The notes: generated by a model from the letters alone, not told the origin. 64,000 nucleotides of DNA from Streptomyces zagrosensis (GCF_014203645.1 NZ_JACHJL010000008.1:124001-188000); one strand, 5' to 3'. Positions 8,966 to 17,511 are shown, counted from the first letter of the stretch. Made by a program: numbers and translations.

Positions 8966-10281
8966 CACCGATGACCACCGAGGGGGAGAACACGACGACA
9001 CCGGCGGCCCCGGCCGAACACGCCCCGCGGGCCGCCAAGCGGGCCATGTTCGGCCGGCTGTCTTGGGGGTTGGCCGACCAAGCGGCCTCCAGCATCAGCA
9101 ACTTCGCGGTGGGCATCTACGTGGCACGCTCGCTGGGGCTGGCCGCGTTCGGCGTGTTCACCCTGGCATGGGTGACCTACGGCGTGGTGCTCAGCGTCTC
9201 GCGCGGGCTGGCCGCCGACCCGCTCGTGGTGCGCTTCAGCGGCGTGTCGGACGCGTCCTGGCGCGGGGCGGTGGCCCGGTCGTCGGGCACCGTGCTCGGC
9301 GTCGGTGTCGCCATCGGCGCGGCGTGTGCGCTGGTCGGGCTCGCTGTCGGTGGCCGCGTGGGGTCAGCGTTCGCCGCCCTCGGCGTCGTGCTGCCGGGGC
9401 TGCTGCTCCAGGATGCCTGGCGGTACGCGTTCTTCGCCGCCGGCACCGGGCGCAAGGCGTTCATCAACGATGTCGTGTGGGGCGTCGCGCTCGTCCCGGC
9501 CATGGTGGTGGCGGCCCGGGTGGGCAGCGTGGCCGCGTTCGTGCTCGCCTGGGGCGCGTCCGCCACGGTGGCCGCGCTGTACGGCTGCTTCCAGTCCGGC
9601 ATCCGGCCGCACATGGCCGGAGCGCGCCAGTGGCTCCGTGAGCACCGCGACCTCAGCTACCGGTATGTGGTGGAGAACGTCAGCACGAGCGGCGCGAGCC
9701 AACTGCGGGCGTACGGGCTCGGTGCGATCGTCGGGATCAGCGCGGTGGGTGTGATTCGGGGCGCCGAGCTCCTGCTCGGCCCGTTCATGGCCGTGCTGAT
9801 GGGTCTTTCGCTGGTCACCGTCGCGGAGGCGGCACGGGTGGTGCGGCAGGCTCCGCACCAACTCGGCAGGTTCTGCCTCTTGTTGGGCGGGGCGCAGGCC
9901 GTCGCCGCGCTACTTTGGGGCGCGGCGCTGCTGCTGGTGCCGGACCGGCTCGGCGAGCTCGTGCTCGGCGACGTCTGGGGCTCCGCATCGGAGCTCATCG
10001 TGCCGGCGACGCTCGGCGTCGCGGGCGCCGGCCTTGGCACCGGTGCGGCGGCCGGGCTGCGGGCACTGGGCGCGGCCCGGCGCAGCCTGCGCAGCCAGCT
10101 GTTCGCCTCCACCTGTTATGTCGGCGGCGGGCTCGGCGGCGCGGCCTTGGCCGGCACGGTCGGCTCGGCGTGGGGCGTCGCCGCCGCGACCGTGTGCGGC
10201 TCCGCCGTGTGGTGGGTGCAGCTGCGGTCCGCCCTGCGCGAACACCACCACTATCCCCTTCGCGAAGTGAGGACGCCATGA
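8962..10281 (+). CDS. Wzx-type oligosaccharide flippase (MOP superfamily)
   Basis: 439 residues from a GTG that overlaps the preceding stop (GTGA); an ATG at 8971 is an alternative. A hydrophilic 30-residue N-terminus is followed by about 12 to 14 hydrophobic segments with the N-terminal pattern LSWGLADQAASSISNFAVGIYVARSLG typical in spirit of polysaccharide exporters (only part quoted by family: GLADQAASS, ARSLGLAAFG). Such proteins move polyprenyl-diphosphate-linked oligosaccharides across the cytoplasmic membrane. Together with the Wzy-like protein it completes an export and polymerisation pair. Alternative names are lipopolysaccharide biosynthesis or polysaccharide transporter protein. 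Confidence 0.8.
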   Translation: MTPMTTEGENTTTPAAPAEHAPRAAKRAMFGRLSWGLADQAASSISNFAVGIYVARSLGLAAFGVFTLAWVTYGVVLSVSRGLAADPLVVRFSGVSDASWRGAVARSSGTVLGVGVAIGAACALVGLAVGGRVGSAFAALGVVLPGLLLQDAWRYAFFAAGTGRKAFINDVVWGVALVPAMVVAARVGSVAAFVLAWGASATVAALYGCFQSGIRPHMAGARQWLREHRDLSYRYVVENVSTSGASQLRAYGLGAIVGISAVGVIRGAELLLGPFMAVLMGLSLVTVAEAARVVRQAPHQLGRFCLLLGGAQAVAALLWGAALLLVPDRLGELVLGDVWGSASELIVPATLGVAGAGLGTGAAAGLRALGAARRSLRSQLFASTCYVGGGLGGAALAGTVGSAWGVAAATVCGSAVWWVQLRSALREHHHYPLREVRTP

Positions 10282-11225
10282 CCGCTCTTCCCCGGTTGAG
10301 CATCGGCCTGCCCGTGTACAACGGCGATGAGTACCTTGCCGAGGCGCTCGACGCCCTGCTGGGCCAGACGTACGAGGACTTCGAGCTGGTCATCTCCGAC
10401 AACGCCTCGACCGACGGGACCCAGGACATCTGCCGCCGGTACGCGGCGCGCGACGCGCGCATCCGGTACATCCGGTTGCCCCGGAACATCGGCGCCGCGC
10501 CGAACCACAACTATGTGTTCACCGAGTGCCGCGGCGAGCTGTTCAAGTGGGCCTCGCACGACGACCTGTACGCCCGGGACCTGCTGCGGCTGTGCGTTCA
10601 GGCCCTGGACGAGCGACCGGACGTGATCCTCGCGCACTCCGACCAGGCGGTCATCGACGGCGATGGGCAGGTGAAGGTCCCGTACGAGTACGGGCTCGCC
10701 ACCGACTCGCCGCACCCGCCGCAGCGGTTCCGCAGCATGCTGTTCGAGCCCGGCGGCGACGACTTCTACGGGGTGATGCGGGCCGACGTGCTGCGCCGGG
10801 TCAAGCCGCACAACAGCTACCACCACGCGGACCGCACCTTCGTCGCCGAGATCGGCCTGCACGGGCCCTTCCACCAGGTGCCGGAGTTGCTGTACTTCCG
10901 CCGCGACCACCCCACCCGCGCCGAGCGGGCGAACCCGTCCAAGCGCTCCCGGTGCGTCAACTTGGACCCGCGCCGGGCAGGTCCGCTGCACCCGACGCCG
11001 CGGCTACTCGCCGAGTACGTGTGGGGCTTCGTCGCAGCGATCCGGCGGGCGCCGTTGTCCCCGGCGGATCGGCGCGCGTGCTATCGCCACCTTGCCGCAT
11101 GGATGGCCAGCCGGGCCCGGCCGGGCGCCGGCGAGCGGGTCGAGGACCGCGCCCCGGTCGATCCGGCCCTGCTCACCGTCTCCGTCGATGCCCTCGTCGC
11201 AGGCCGGGAGGGCAGGCGGACATGA
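10278..11225 (+). CDS. Glycosyltransferase family 2 (GT-A)
   Basis: 315 residues; ATG overlaps the flippase stop. The N-terminus LSIGLPVYNGDEYLAEAL, followed by VISDNASTDGTQDIC, is the GT2 nucleotide-sugar site, and WASHDDLYARDLL supplies the DxD-like acidic motif (HDD) used for metal binding. The last 100 residues are Arg/Pro-rich and less conserved. It should transfer a sugar from an NDP donor to the lipid-linked acceptor in the cytoplasm. No membrane segment is apparent, so it is probably peripheral. With the GT4 it gives only two glycosyltransferases in view, suggesting a short repeat or further transferases upstream. Confidence 0.85.
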   Translation: MTALPRLSIGLPVYNGDEYLAEALDALLGQTYEDFELVISDNASTDGTQDICRRYAARDARIRYIRLPRNIGAAPNHNYVFTECRGELFKWASHDDLYARDLLRLCVQALDERPDVILAHSDQAVIDGDGQVKVPYEYGLATDSPHPPQRFRSMLFEPGGDDFYGVMRADVLRRVKPHNSYHHADRTFVAEIGLHGPFHQVPELLYFRRDHPTRAERANPSKRSRCVNLDPRRAGPLHPTPRLLAEYVWGFVAAIRRAPLSPADRRACYRHLAAWMASRARPGAGERVEDRAPVDPALLTVSVDALVAGREGRRT

Positions 11226-12511
11226 CGTCCACGGATGAAACGCCGGCGCGCGTGGGGGTGTTCGGCCTGCTCGGCTCCGGCAACATCGGCAACGACGGGT
11301 CGCTGGAGGCCGTGCTCGGGTACCTCCGCGCCGAGCATCCGCAGGCGGTCGTGGACGCGCTGTGCGGCGGACCCGAGGTCGTCGCGGCCCGGTACCGGAT
11401 TCCCGCGACCCGGCTGCACTGGTACCGCGGGGAGTACCGGACCGCGTCACGTGCAAGCGCGATCGCGGGGAAGGGTCTGGGCAAACTCATCGACGCCTTC
11501 CGCACCGCTGCCTGGGTGCGCCGGCACGACGTGGTGATCGTGCCGGGCATGGGCGTACTGGAGGCCACGCTGCCGCTGCGGCCGTGGGGCTTCCCGTACT
11601 CGCTGTTCCTGCTCTGCGCATCGGGGCGGCTGTTCGGCACCCGAGTAGCGCTGGTCGGCGTCGGCGCCGCCGCGATCAACCAGCGACCGACCCGGGCCCT
11701 GGTGCGCTGGTCGGCGCGACTGGCCACGTACCGCTCCTACCGCGACTCCCTGTCCCGCGACGCGATGCGGGCGATGGGCGTGGACACCGCACGCGACGAG
11801 GTGTACCCAGACCTCGCATTCGCCCTGCCGACGCCGCAGGAACGGGATGTCCCCTCCTCGACACCCGTCCAAGAGCTCGGGGAAGCGTCCCCTGACCCAG
11901 CTGGCCCGGTATGCGTCGGCGTCATGGCCTTCCACGGCGGCAACGACGACCGCGCCCGGGCCGAGGAGATCTACCGGCGCTACCTCGACGGGACGACCCG
12001 CTTCGTCCGCGCGCTGGTCAACGACGGCAGGCCGGTCCGGCTGCTCACCGGCGACGCGGTCGATGCGTCGGTGGTCGCCGCGATCCTCGACGCGGTGGAC
12101 TCGCCGCTGGTCACCGCTGCCGAGGCGGCCTCGCTGGCCGACCTGATGACGGAGATGGCGGCTGCCGACACCGTGGTGGCTACCCGCTACCACAACCTGG
12201 TCTGCGCGCTGAAGGTCGGCACACCGACGCTCGCACTCAGCTATGCGGCGAAGAGCGACGCGCTCATGGCCCAGATGGGTCTTGGGGCGTACTGCCACCC
12301 GGCTCGCGAGGTGGACGCCGACCGGCTGCTTGAGCAGTTCCGGGCGCTGGAGCACAGATCGGCGGAGCTACGGCGAACCCTCACCGAGCGGAACCTGGCC
12401 ACCGCACAGCGCCTCGGGCACCAGTTCACCGCCTTGACCGCGGCCCTGTTCCCGACGACTGACCGCACTCACACCCACACCCACACCCATGCCCTACGGG
12501 AGACTCCATGA
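11222..12511 (+). CDS. Polysaccharide pyruvyl transferase family protein
   Basis: 429 residues; ATG overlapping the GT2 stop. VGVFGLLGSGNIGNDGSLEA at the N-terminus and DTVVATRYHNLVCALKVGTP with LALSYAAKSDALM near the C-terminus are the defining blocks of the polysaccharide pyruvyl transferase (CsaB/WcaK-like) family, which adds pyruvate ketals from phosphoenolpyruvate to sugars or acts as a related glycosyltransferase-fold enzyme. Pyruvylation gives the glycan negative charge and can anchor S-layer-type proteins. A Pro/Ser-rich stretch around residues 202-222 interrupts the fold between domains. The C-terminus ends in four Thr-His pairs encoded by a short CACACC repeat at about 12468-12489, just before the overlapping next gene. 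Confidence 0.8.
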   Translation: MTSTDETPARVGVFGLLGSGNIGNDGSLEAVLGYLRAEHPQAVVDALCGGPEVVAARYRIPATRLHWYRGEYRTASRASAIAGKGLGKLIDAFRTAAWVRRHDVVIVPGMGVLEATLPLRPWGFPYSLFLLCASGRLFGTRVALVGVGAAAINQRPTRALVRWSARLATYRSYRDSLSRDAMRAMGVDTARDEVYPDLAFALPTPQERDVPSSTPVQELGEASPDPAGPVCVGVMAFHGGNDDRARAEEIYRRYLDGTTRFVRALVNDGRPVRLLTGDAVDASVVAAILDAVDSPLVTAAEAASLADLMTEMAAADTVVATRYHNLVCALKVGTPTLALSYAAKSDALMAQMGLGAYCHPAREVDADRLLEQFRALEHRSAELRRTLTERNLATAQRLGHQFTALTAALFPTTDRTHTHTHTHALRETP

Positions 12512-13074
12512 AGGCGGCCGGAATGCAGGCGACCGAGGTCCCGGCGATCGTCGGCGCGTACCTGTTCGAACCGACGCCCTACGCCGACGAACGCGGCTTC
12601 TTCTGCCGCACCTTCGACGCCGACGTGGTCCGCTCGGTGGGCCTGGACCCGGGCACCTTCATCCAGGACAGCGTGTCCCGCTCGGCCCGGGGCGTGCTGC
12701 GCGGCCTGCACCTGCGCTCTGGGGCCGGCGAGGCGAAGTTGGTGCGGTGCTCGTACGGAAGGATCTTCGACGTCGTCGTGGACCTGCGAACGGACTCCCC
12801 CACCTACCGCAACCGGGCCTTCTTCGAACTGTCCGACGCGACACAGGCGACCCTGTACATCCCGGCGGGATGCGCACACGGCTTCCAGGCGCTGACCGAG
12901 ACCGCCGACACCTCGTACCGCATCGACCGCCCGCACGATCCGACCGAGGACGTGACGATCGCCTTTGACGACCCGGAGCTCGCCATCCCCTGGCCGCTGC
13001 CGGTCACATCAATGTCCCAGCGGGACCGGGAGGCACCAAGCCTCGCCCAGGTCCTGAAGCACAAGGAGAGTTGA
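12508..13074 (+). CDS. dTDP-4-dehydrorhamnose 3,5-epimerase family protein (RmlC-like)
   Basis: 188 residues; ATG overlaps the previous stop. The cupin core has DERGFFCRTFD, the SRSARGVLRGLHLR block with the catalytic-region His, and IPAGCAHGFQALTETADTSY with the aromatic residue used for proton transfer. These are RmlC landmarks. The segment before SRS reads QDSV where canonical RmlC has DNH, a variation common in non-rhamnose 3- or 3,5-epimerases such as those acting with C-methyltransferases. It should isomerise a 4-keto-6-deoxy sugar nucleotide. With no RmlB or RmlD next to it, rhamnose synthesis is not implied. Class assignment firm, exact sugar unknown. Confidence 0.85.
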   Translation: MKAAGMQATEVPAIVGAYLFEPTPYADERGFFCRTFDADVVRSVGLDPGTFIQDSVSRSARGVLRGLHLRSGAGEAKLVRCSYGRIFDVVVDLRTDSPTYRNRAFFELSDATQATLYIPAGCAHGFQALTETADTSYRIDRPHDPTEDVTIAFDDPELAIPWPLPVTSMSQRDREAPSLAQVLKHKES

Positions 13075-13081
13075 GGTCGGC

Positions 13082-14482
13082 GTGGACACCGAAGACACCG
13101 AAGAGTTCCTCCTGCCCCGGTCACAGCTGGCCAACGAACGACTGCACGCCATGATCCCCGGGGGCGCGCACACCTACGCCAAGGGCGACGACCAGTACCC
13201 CGAGAACCTGGCCCCGGTCATCAGCCACGGCCGCGGCGCCCACGTGTGGGACGTCGACGGCAACCGCTACCTTGAGTACGGCTCCGGCCTGCGGTCGGTC
13301 AGCCTCGGCCACGCCCACCCACGCGTGATCGAGGCGGTCCGGCGCGAACTCGACCGCGGCAGCAACTTCGTCAGGCCCTCCATCGTGGAGGTCGAGGCCG
13401 CGGAACTCTTCTTGGCCACCGTGCCGACCGCCGAGATGGTGAAGTTCGCGAAGAACGGCTCCGACGCCACCACCGCCGCGGTACGCCTCGCCCGCGCCGT
13501 CACCGGACGCCCGCGGGTGGCCATCTGCGCTGACCATCCGTTCTTCTCCGTTGACGACTGGTTCATCGGCACCACGCCGATGTCCGCCGGTATTCCGGCG
13601 GCGACCACCGAGCTCACCGTGGCATTCCCTTACGGGGACCTGGCCGCCACGGAGGAGTTGCTCACCCGCCACCAGGGCCAGATCGCCTGCCTGATCCTCG
13701 AACCCGCCACCCACGCCGAGCCTCCCCCAAGCCCTCAACTCCTCCCCCAGCCTTCGGCGGTAAAGCCCCCCCAAAACGGGGGAGACCTCACCGCCGGATA
13801 CCTCGCCGGTCTGCGCGAGCTGGCCGACCGGCACGGCTGCGTACTGATCTTCGACGAGATGATCACCGGCTTCCGCTGGTCCGAGGCGGGCGCTCAGGGC
13901 CTGTACGGCGTCGTCCCCGACCTCTCCACGTTCGGCAAGGCGCTGGGCAACGGGTTCGCCGTCTCCGCGCTGGCCGGGCGCCGCGAACTCATGGAACGGG
14001 GCGGGCTGCGCCACTCCCGCGACCGGGTGTTCCTTCTGTCCACCACACACGGTGCGGAAACCCACTCGTTGGCCGCCGCGATGGCCGTGCTCACCACCTA
14101 CGTCGAGGAAGGCATCACCGCGCGGCTGCACGCCCTCGGCGAGCGGTTGGCCGCCGGGGTGCGCGACGCCGCGGCCGGCATGGGCGTCGGCGACCACATC
14201 GTCGTCCGGGGCCGAGCCAGCAACCTCGTCTTCGCCACCCTCGATGAGAACCGGCAGCCGTCACAGCAGTACCGCACCCTGTTCCTGCGCCAACTCCTCG
14301 CGAATGGGGTGCTCGCCCCGTCGTTCGTGGTGAGCAGCGCGCTCAGCGACGCCGACATCGACCGCACCATCGACGTGGTGGCCCAGGCATGCGCGGTGTA
14401 CCGCAAGGCACTGGACGCCGCTGACCCCACCCCCTGGCTGGGCGGCCGACCGGTGAAACCCGCATTTCGCCGCCTGGCGTGA
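13082..14482 (+). CDS. Class III aminotransferase, glutamate-1-semialdehyde aminomutase-like
   Basis: 466 residues from a GTG at 13082 with AGGAGAG upstream at about 13064-13070. It has the N-terminal MIPGGAHTYAKGDDQYPENL region, VKFAKNGSDATTAAVRLAR, IFDEMITGFRW and STFGKALGNGF, with Lys286 as the PLP lysine. These are class III (GSA-type) features. In polysaccharide clusters such proteins aminate keto sugars or side-chain precursors rather than make tetrapyrroles; the true HemL would not sit here. An unusual proline-rich insert of about 22 residues (217-238) interrupts the loop before GYLAGLREL (see separate entry). It is the last gene of the operon and converges on the PAP2 gene 7 bases away. 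Confidence 0.8.
   Translation: MDTEDTEEFLLPRSQLANERLHAMIPGGAHTYAKGDDQYPENLAPVISHGRGAHVWDVDGNRYLEYGSGLRSVSLGHAHPRVIEAVRRELDRGSNFVRPSIVEVEAAELFLATVPTAEMVKFAKNGSDATTAAVRLARAVTGRPRVAICADHPFFSVDDWFIGTTPMSAGIPAATTELTVAFPYGDLAATEELLTRHQGQIACLILEPATHAEPPPSPQLLPQPSAVKPPQNGGDLTAGYLAGLRELADRHGCVLIFDEMITGFRWSEAGAQGLYGVVPDLSTFGKALGNGFAVSALAGRRELMERGGLRHSRDRVFLLSTTHGAETHSLAAAMAVLTTYVEEGITARLHALGERLAAGVRDAAAGMGVGDHIVVRGRASNLVFATLDENRQPSQQYRTLFLRQLLANGVLAPSFVVSSALSDADIDRTIDVVAQACAVYRKALDAADPTPWLGGRPVKPAFRRLA
13730..13795 (+). repeat. In-frame 66-bp insert inside the aminotransferase
   Basis: A stretch of C-runs and a matching G-run (CCTCCCCCAAG, CTCCCCCAGCCTTCGGC, later CGGGGGAGACC) sits in frame in the aminotransferase between EPPP and GYLAGL. 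It can fold partly on itself. It resembles the short palindromic CTCCCCCAG...GGGGGAG sequences that I know as scattered elements in Streptomyces genomes. Removing it would restore the usual spacing of the family. Origin by insertion is inference. Confidence 0.5.
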
Positions 14483-14489
14483 TGCGCAG

Positions 14490-15197
14490 TCAGCGACGCT
14501 GCTGCTGACCGGCGTCAACGCTCCCATCGACGAGCCGGTCAGCCGTCCGGTCGATCAGCCAGGCGGTCGCCGGTACCACCGCCAGCGCGGTGCACCAGCC
14601 GCCCAGGACGTCGGTGGGGTAGTGCGCGCCCAAAGCGACCTGCGCCCAGCCCATGGCGGCGCCGGCAACCAACGCCGCTGCGAACACGAGTAACGTGCCA
14701 GCCGTCCGGCCAAGGCTGAGCCGGCCGGCCGCGAACAGCGCCAGTACAAGGGCGAGCGCGGTAAGGAAGGCGGTGTGTCCGCTCGGGTAGGACAGGTGCC
14801 CGTCGTGGATGGTGCGTCCCACCAGGGGCTTGAGCAGCTTCGTCGTCCCCACCGCCATGCCGACGCCGGCAACGATGAGCACCGCGGCGCGAGGTCGCCG
14901 AAGCAGCAGGCAGCACGGCACGGCGGTCCCGACCAGCAGCGCCGCTCCGACGGGCTCCCCCAGGAAGTCCGTGGCCAAGGCGAAGTGCCGCCACGGCGAC
15001 CCCACATCGCCCACCGCCGACTGCACCCACGCGTCCACCGTGCCGGGCCGGCTGTGGCCGGCGTACAAGGCCCCGAGTATGACGACCATCAGCGTGGCGA
15101 GGGCCGCCATCAGCCCGAGCCACGCGCGCAGCGACGGGGGCAGCACAGCGGGCTCCGGCCGGCCGCTCACCCGCCCACCGCGTCCGCTAGGCCCCAT
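14490..15197 (-). CDS. PAP2 family phosphatase, membrane
   Basis: 235 residues if started at the ATG at 15197; the frame stays open further upstream but that part has no family character. About six membrane segments carry the three PAP2 phosphatase signatures: KLLKPLVGRTI, SYPSGHTAF and GAHYPTDVLGG, which provide the Lys/Arg, Ser-Gly-His and catalytic His of the vanadium-haloperoxidase/acid-phosphatase fold. The family dephosphorylates lipid phosphates such as undecaprenyl diphosphate or phosphatidic acid at the outer membrane face. Its stop is only 7 bases from the convergent polysaccharide operon, but it is on the other strand, so a functional link through undecaprenyl recycling is possible but unproven. 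Confidence 0.8.
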   Translation of the reverse strand: MGPSGRGGRVSGRPEPAVLPPSLRAWLGLMAALATLMVVILGALYAGHSRPGTVDAWVQSAVGDVGSPWRHFALATDFLGEPVGAALLVGTAVPCCLLLRRPRAAVLIVAGVGMAVGTTKLLKPLVGRTIHDGHLSYPSGHTAFLTALALVLALFAAGRLSLGRTAGTLLVFAAALVAGAAMGWAQVALGAHYPTDVLGGWCTALAVVPATAWLIDRTADRLVDGSVDAGQQQRR

Positions 15198-15710
15198 CCG
15201 AGACACGGACAAGCTCGCACACCGTCGCAGAGCATCCGGCAGCTGCGCTGCACCTCCCCCTCCAACCTGGGCCGTTAACGCCCTGTCATCCACCGCTACC
15301 GCGATGCCACGTTCCAAGAACTGCCCGCTGCCGCCCGCCGACAAGGCGGGATCGTCAGACCGTACGCTCTGCGCGGCTGGACCGAGCGAGATCGCCGATA
15401 CGGCAAGCGCGAACTGTGCCTGGCCGACAACCCTTCCCGGCCAAGCGATCCAACGCCACTGAGGCTGGTTCACCGTCCCTCCGGCTTCTGCTGGCGCCGA
15501 CTCCCCGCCAATCCCGGCTCACCCGCCGGGAGTTCGCGACCTTGGGTGCGGCGAACCGTTGTGCTTGCCGTGCAAGACCATGTGCGGCCCGATGTCTGGT
15601 CGGCAGAGTTGGCAGAGGCAGGGCCGCGTCGCGATGGACTGGAGCACGATCCGGAACGAACGGCCTCCCTCACGGCCCCAGCCGTGATCGGCCTCGCCGA
15701 GGGCAGTGAC
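15198..15710. other. Intergenic, no gene seen
   Basis: No frame in these 513 bases has a recognisable domain, a good ribosome site and actinomycete-like codon pattern together. It separates the minus-strand PAP2 and ArsR genes and may hold the PAP2 promoter. No clear hairpin or repeat was noticed. Confidence 0.4.
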
Positions 15711-16058
15711 TCAGCAGGCTGCTTTGGCGGGGGCCTGCGTGGGCGTCAGCAGGTGTCCCATGGCAGCGAGAACCGACGGCTCGACGCGGTAGTACACCCA
15801 GGTGCCACGCCGCTCGGAGAGCAGGAGACCCGCTTCCTTGAGCTTTTTCAAGTGGTGGGAAACGGTCGGCTGGGAAACGCCCACATTGGCGATGTCGCAC
15901 ACGCAGGCCTCACTGTCCGGGTGTGAGGCCACCTTGGAGAACAGGCGTAGCCGAACCGGGTCGCCCAGGGCCTTGAACATGGCGGCCGTGAGTTCGGCCT
16001 CCTCCACCGTGAGTTCCCGCTCGGTCAGGGCCGGGCAGCACGGCTGGGCCGAGAGCAC
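15711..16058 (-). CDS. ArsR/SmtB-family metalloregulator
   Basis: 115 residues from a GTG at 16058 with AGGAGAAGG upstream. LTAAMFKALGDPVRLRLFSK and SQPTVSHHLKKLKEAGLL are the winged-helix of ArsR repressors, and the EACVCDIAN motif gives the Cys-x-Cys pair that binds As(III)/Sb(III) in the alpha-3 helix site, with further Cys near the N-terminus (QPCC). It probably represses an arsenic or metal-resistance promoter. No arsB, arsC or acr3 gene is adjacent, so its targets are elsewhere or lost. It abuts a truncated TetR fragment in the opposite direction. Confidence 0.9.
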   Translation of the reverse strand: MLSAQPCCPALTERELTVEEAELTAAMFKALGDPVRLRLFSKVASHPDSEACVCDIANVGVSQPTVSHHLKKLKEAGLLLSERRGTWVYYRVEPSVLAAMGHLLTPTQAPAKAAC

Positions 16059-16078
16059 GGCTACCTTCTCCTGATGAT

Positions 16079-16324
16079 TTGACCCACCCCCGGCGTGCCA
16101 CCACCGAGGCGGCCCTGCGGCGCGGCATCGAACGCGGCGACATCCGGGCCGACGCCGACATCGACCTACTGCTCGACCTCCTCGCGGCCTCCACCTACCA
16201 CCGCGTCCTCTTCGGCCACCGACCGGTCACCGACCAACTGGCGCACGACGTAGTCATGACCGTCCTGGACGGCGCGGCAACCCCGCGCTGGCGCGACCAC
16301 TACCGCCAGCAACACCACGCATAG
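16079..16324 (+). pseudogene. TetR-type regulator, C-terminal fragment only
   Basis: About 81 codons readable from a TTG at 16079. The sequence (AALRRGIERGDIRADADIDLL, then LLAASTYHRVLFGHRPVT) matches the C-terminal ligand-binding domain of a TetR subfamily: the phrase RG.IR.D.D.D.L.D.L......R...GH is typical. No DNA-binding domain precedes it; the upstream bases are the ArsR promoter. It is read as a relic of a regulator whose N-terminal half was deleted. It could instead be a free ligand-binding domain, but no ribosome site supports that. Confidence 0.6.
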
Positions 16325-16531
16325 CGCCCGGGAGCGGGAGTCTGCCGGCTCGGCGATGCGGTCACCGACCGGGTGCGCTGCTCTCAGACTTTGGCCCGTC
16401 CGTCCGCCCGCCCGCCCGCCCGCCCACCTGCCCACGCGGGAGGGCCGCGCGATGGACGTACCCGGCACCGGGGCGACGCGGGGATGATGTGCGGGAGAGC
16501 TCACCGGTACGAGACACCTAGCGAGGACAGC

Positions 16532-17329
16532 GTGCCCATCGCCTCCGCCTCCTTTCAACTCCACCCGGGGGCGCCCGACTCCCCCGTACTCCTCCACGTC
16601 CCGCACTCCTCCCGTACCCTGCCCGCCGAGGTCCGCGCCGGGATCGTGCTGGACGACCGGGAGCTGGCGGCGGAGCTGGACCACATCACCGATGCGCACA
16701 CGGCGCAGATCGCCGCCCGCGCGGCCGAGGCAACGCCCCGCGTCCCCTGGCGGTTCGTCAACCAGCTCTCCCGCCTGGCCATCGACCCCGAGCGCTTCCC
16801 CGACGAGCGCGAGGAGATGCTGAGCCGGGGCATGGGCGCGGTCTACACCCGCACCACGCACCGAGCGCTCCTGCGCCCGGCCGACTTCAACGGGCAACCG
16901 CTGATCGAGCGCTACTTCCACCCGTACGCGGAGGCGATGACGGCCGCCGTGGCCGAGCGGCTGGCAGCGGTCGGGCGCGCGGTGATCATCGACGTCCACT
17001 CGTACCCGACCAGGCCCCTGCCGTACGAGTTGCACGGCGCGGGCCCGCGCCCGCCGATCTGCCTCGGCACGGACGCCTTCCACACGCCGGCGCCGCTGCT
17101 GGCCGCGGCGCGGCAGGCGTTCGCGGGGTTCGGCGGCGTCGGCCTGGACAGCCCGTTCGCGGGGGCGTACGTGCCGCTGCGGTACTACGGGAAGGACGCG
17201 GGGGTCAGCGCGCTCATGGTGGAGATCCGGCGTGACCTCTACATGGACGAGCCGGGCGGGCCCGCGGGCCCCGGCCTCGACACGCTGGCGCGGGCGCTGG
17301 CCGACCTCGTCGCGCGCGTACCCGCCTAA
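16532..17329 (+). CDS. N-formylglutamate amidohydrolase family protein
   Basis: 265 residues from a GTG at 16532 with GAGGA about 6 bases upstream. LLHVPHSSRTLP near the N-terminus, ELDHITDAHTAQIA, RFVNQLSRLAIDPERFPDE and IIDVHSYPTRPLPYE are the conserved blocks of the family (HutG-like/N-formylglutamate deformylase), including His and Asp residues likely to bind zinc. It hydrolyses N-formyl-L-glutamate or a related N-acyl amino acid in the cytoplasm. No other histidine-degradation gene is adjacent, so the natural substrate is uncertain. It converges on the PL6 gene across a run of hairpins. Confidence 0.85.
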   Translation: MPIASASFQLHPGAPDSPVLLHVPHSSRTLPAEVRAGIVLDDRELAAELDHITDAHTAQIAARAAEATPRVPWRFVNQLSRLAIDPERFPDEREEMLSRGMGAVYTRTTHRALLRPADFNGQPLIERYFHPYAEAMTAAVAERLAAVGRAVIIDVHSYPTRPLPYELHGAGPRPPICLGTDAFHTPAPLLAAARQAFAGFGGVGLDSPFAGAYVPLRYYGKDAGVSALMVEIRRDLYMDEPGGPAGPGLDTLARALADLVARVPA

Positions 17330-17417
17330 CGGGCCGAGGCCGTCTCAGCGCCCCCGCCACGGTCACAGAGCACGCCGGACCGGCGGGCCCGTGCCCGCTT
17401 TGCGGGTGTTGCGCGGG

Positions 17418-17492
17418 CCCCCGTCCGCGGGGGTCTGCGGGTGCCCGCAGGTGCCCGCGTGGCGGACGCGTGGCGGACGCGTTCGCCACGCG
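17418..17492. terminator. Cluster of hairpins between convergent genes
   Basis: Three inverted repeats follow one another: CCCCCG/CGGGGG at 17418-17433, CTGCGGG/CCCGCAG (perfect 7-bp arms) at 17435-17450, and CGCGTGGCG/CGCCACGCG (9-bp arms) at 17467-17492. There is no U-tract, as is usual in high-GC actinomycetes. Lying between a plus-strand and a minus-strand gene, they probably act as a bidirectional terminator. GGCGGACGCGT is also repeated in tandem here. Confidence 0.6.
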
Positions 17493-17511
17493 GGCAGCTG
17501 TCAGCAGCAGG

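Noticed and set aside
12508..13074. Rhamnose pathway gene rmlC
   Set aside because: No RmlA, RmlB or RmlD is present and the DNH segment is altered, so the symbol was not given.
13082..14482. HemL (tetrapyrrole glutamate-1-semialdehyde aminomutase)
   Set aside because: Location in a glycan operon and sequence class fit sugar or side-chain aminotransferases better.
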